A program made the translations under genes and the position numbers. From Candidatus Pantoea varia (lineage in GTDB: Bacteria > Pseudomonadota > Gammaproteobacteria > Enterobacterales > Enterobacteriaceae), in the NCBI RefSeq assembly GCF_900115075.1, contig NZ_FOVG01000007.1:1-64000 (forward strand): DNA of 64,000 bases, written 5' to 3'. This document shows, piece by piece, positions 62,891-64,000 of this stretch (positions are counted from its first letter, which is position 1; each line of letters starts with the position of its first letter). The notes under the pieces are model-generated. The model was not told the DNA's origin and ran no database searches. It was given only the letters and a program-made list of their open reading frames with translations.

Positions 62891-64000
62891 TTATGCGGTC
62901 TGGAATACCGCGACCATGGTACGCAACTGCCCTGCCCGCGCGGCGAGTTCATCAGCTGAGGAAGCTGACTCTTCCACCAGCACGGCGTTCTGCTGCGTGA
63001 CCTGATCCATCTGGTTCACCGCGATATTAACCTGCGAGATACCGCTGCTCTGCTCTTCGGATGAAGCAGAGATATCGCGCATCAGCTGAGAGGTCTGCTC
63101 AATCGCGCTGACGCTCTGCTTCACCTTATCGCCTGCGTTCTGCGCCATAGTGATCCCTTCCTGCGCATGACCGACCGATTGCTCGATCAGACTCTTAATC
63201 TCTTTCGCTGCACTGGCTGAGCGTTGTGCCAGCGCACGCACTTCCGACGCGACAACCGCAAAACCTTTGCCCTGCTCACCCGCGCGTGCCGCTTCAACGG
63301 CCGCATTCAGTGCCAGGATATTGGTCTGGAAAGCGATGCTGTCGATGACTGAGGTGATCTCTTCAATCTGTCCCGAACTGCCTCGGATTTTCTGCATCGT
63401 CTGCATCACGGAATCCATCGCCGCGCCGCTTAACAGTGCCGCCTGGGTGGCTGATTCTGCGCGATCAGAGGCAAAACGGGTGTTATCCGCATTCTGCTGA
63501 ATGATTGATGCCAGTTGTTCCATACTGGCCGCTGTTTCAGCCAGGGATGCAGCCTGCTGTTCAGTACGTGATGAGAGGTCGCCATTGCCACGTGCAATCT
63601 CTTCTGAGGAGTTGGCGATGGTGGCCGCGTTCCCTTTGATATCCGAAACCAGCTGGGCAAGACGCTGCTGCATCCGCATTAATGCATTCAACAGTTCAGC
63701 CATTTCGTTACTGCCGGAAACGGTCAGCACTGCCGTCAGATCGCCAGCCGCGACACGACTGGCAACGTCGACCGCTTCTTTTACCGGACGGGTGACAGAA
63801 CGGGTGATCATGACAGCCAGCAGAATGGCCAGCAGCGCAACAGCCAGCAGGCCGGCCAGCAGGACATACTGTGACTTGCGCTTCGCATCGATCTGCTTGT
63901 CCATCATCTCTTGCAGTCGGGTGCTGGTTTGATCACCCAGCGCCGAATAGCGGTTGATCGCCTGAGTAAACACGCGCACATATTCAACCGGTGTAATAGT
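62891..64000 (-). CDS. Methyl-accepting chemotaxis protein, C-terminal part
   Basis: The minus-strand frame is still open at base 64000, so the N-terminal ligand domain is outside the window. About 370 residues are seen: the end of the periplasmic domain, a membrane helix ([19 protein letters not shown]), a HAMP domain ([20 protein letters not shown]), and the signalling hairpin with [20 protein letters not shown] and [16 protein letters not shown]-terminal pentapeptide for CheR is not present (ends VAVFQTA). It senses an unknown attractant or repellent and signals through CheW/CheA. Confidence 0.93.
   Translation of the reverse strand, partial: TITPVEYVRVFTQAINRYSALGDQTSTRLQEMMDKQIDAKRKSQYVLLAGLLAVALLAILLAVMITRSVTRPVKEAVDVASRVAAGDLTAVLTVSGSNEMAELLNALMRMQQRLAQLVSDIKGNAATIANSSEEIARGNGDLSSRTEQQAASLAETAASMEQLASIIQQNADNTRFASDRAESATQAALLSGAAMDSVMQTMQKIRGSSGQIEEITSVIDSIAFQTNILALNAAVEAARAGEQGKGFAVVASEVRALAQRSASAAKEIKSLIEQSVGHAQEGITMAQNAGDKVKQSVSAIEQTSQLMRDISASSEEQSSGISQVNIAVNQMDQVTQQNAVLVEESASSADELAARAGQLRTMVAVFQTA

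Noticed and set aside
1..64000. CRISPR array, rRNA, tRNA or insertion sequence
   Set aside because: No repeat-spacer pattern, cloverleaf or transposase with terminal repeats was seen; the rpn gene is the only transposase-labelled family member and has no inverted ends.

Overview
This window reads as DNA from an Enterobacterales genome, most likely a Pantoea/Erwinia-type member of the Erwiniaceae. Many products match Escherichia coli proteins closely (ArnBCADTEF, YiaV/YiaW, Ahr, YajD, YdeP, FeoAB, YfaZ, YgiW, YqjC), but the gene order is not that of E. coli. A Cre-type recombinase beside a loxP-like site suggests a large plasmid or an integrated plasmid segment. No replication or partition genes are present, so the replicon type stays open.

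Layout. 1-1.3 kb: the C-terminal part of a proline-repeat autotransporter. 1.5-2.4 kb: a Hha-family regulator and a PACE-type efflux protein. 3-5.1 kb: a LacI-type regulator divergent from an inositol-dehydrogenase-like oxidoreductase. 5.3-7.8 kb: a TPR protein, an ECF-like sigma factor apparently started on AUC, its membrane anti-sigma factor, and a convergent YceI protein. 8.4-15.8 kb: a complete arnBCADTEF lipid A aminoarabinose operon behind a long leader with two PmrA-box-like tandem repeats. 15.9-19.1 kb: a Fic-family protein that has lost its catalytic core, a class II microcin-like precursor with its terminator, and an Rpn-family nuclease. 20-21.4 kb: yiaW-yiaV. 21.7-24.6 kb: small secreted proteins, then the lox-like site and Cre-like recombinase. 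25-28.4 kb: feoAB and a WbuC-type cupin. 28.6-33 kb: a second microcin-like precursor beside an rpn remnant, then small envelope proteins (YgiW, DUF1090, YgdI-like, YfaZ, lipoprotein, DUF2256). 34.2-37.6 kb: two H-NS paralogues flanking a glyoxalase-fold protein and a diguanylate cyclase. 37.7-45.1 kb: a GlxA-type regulator, an MBL hydrolase, a Phd-like antitoxin with a partner ORF, Ahr, a FIST-domain chemoreceptor, an orphan RelB antitoxin, a pseudogene and a KGG stress protein. 45.2-51.7 kb: a LysR regulator divergent from a NepI-like exporter, an alpha/beta hydrolase and an RND pump without an adaptor. 52.4-57.7 kb: YajD, a cyclophilin-like protein, YdeP and a Tat-exported oxalate decarboxylase. 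57.8-64 kb: a metallophosphoesterase fragment, GST, alpha/beta hydrolase, LysR, the intact metallophosphoesterase, an MBL protein and a chemoreceptor running off the end.

The themes are envelope defence and stress (Arn, PACE, RND, ECF sigma, DUF1471 and YgiW proteins), nucleoid-level silencing (Hha plus two H-NS), and small competition or addiction modules in varying states of decay. The most unusual items are the two short double-glycine-leader peptides at 17.5 and 28.7 kb (candidate microcins with no recognisable immunity or export genes here), the Cre/lox-like pair at 23.4-24.6 kb, and the Fic protein lacking its Fic domain.
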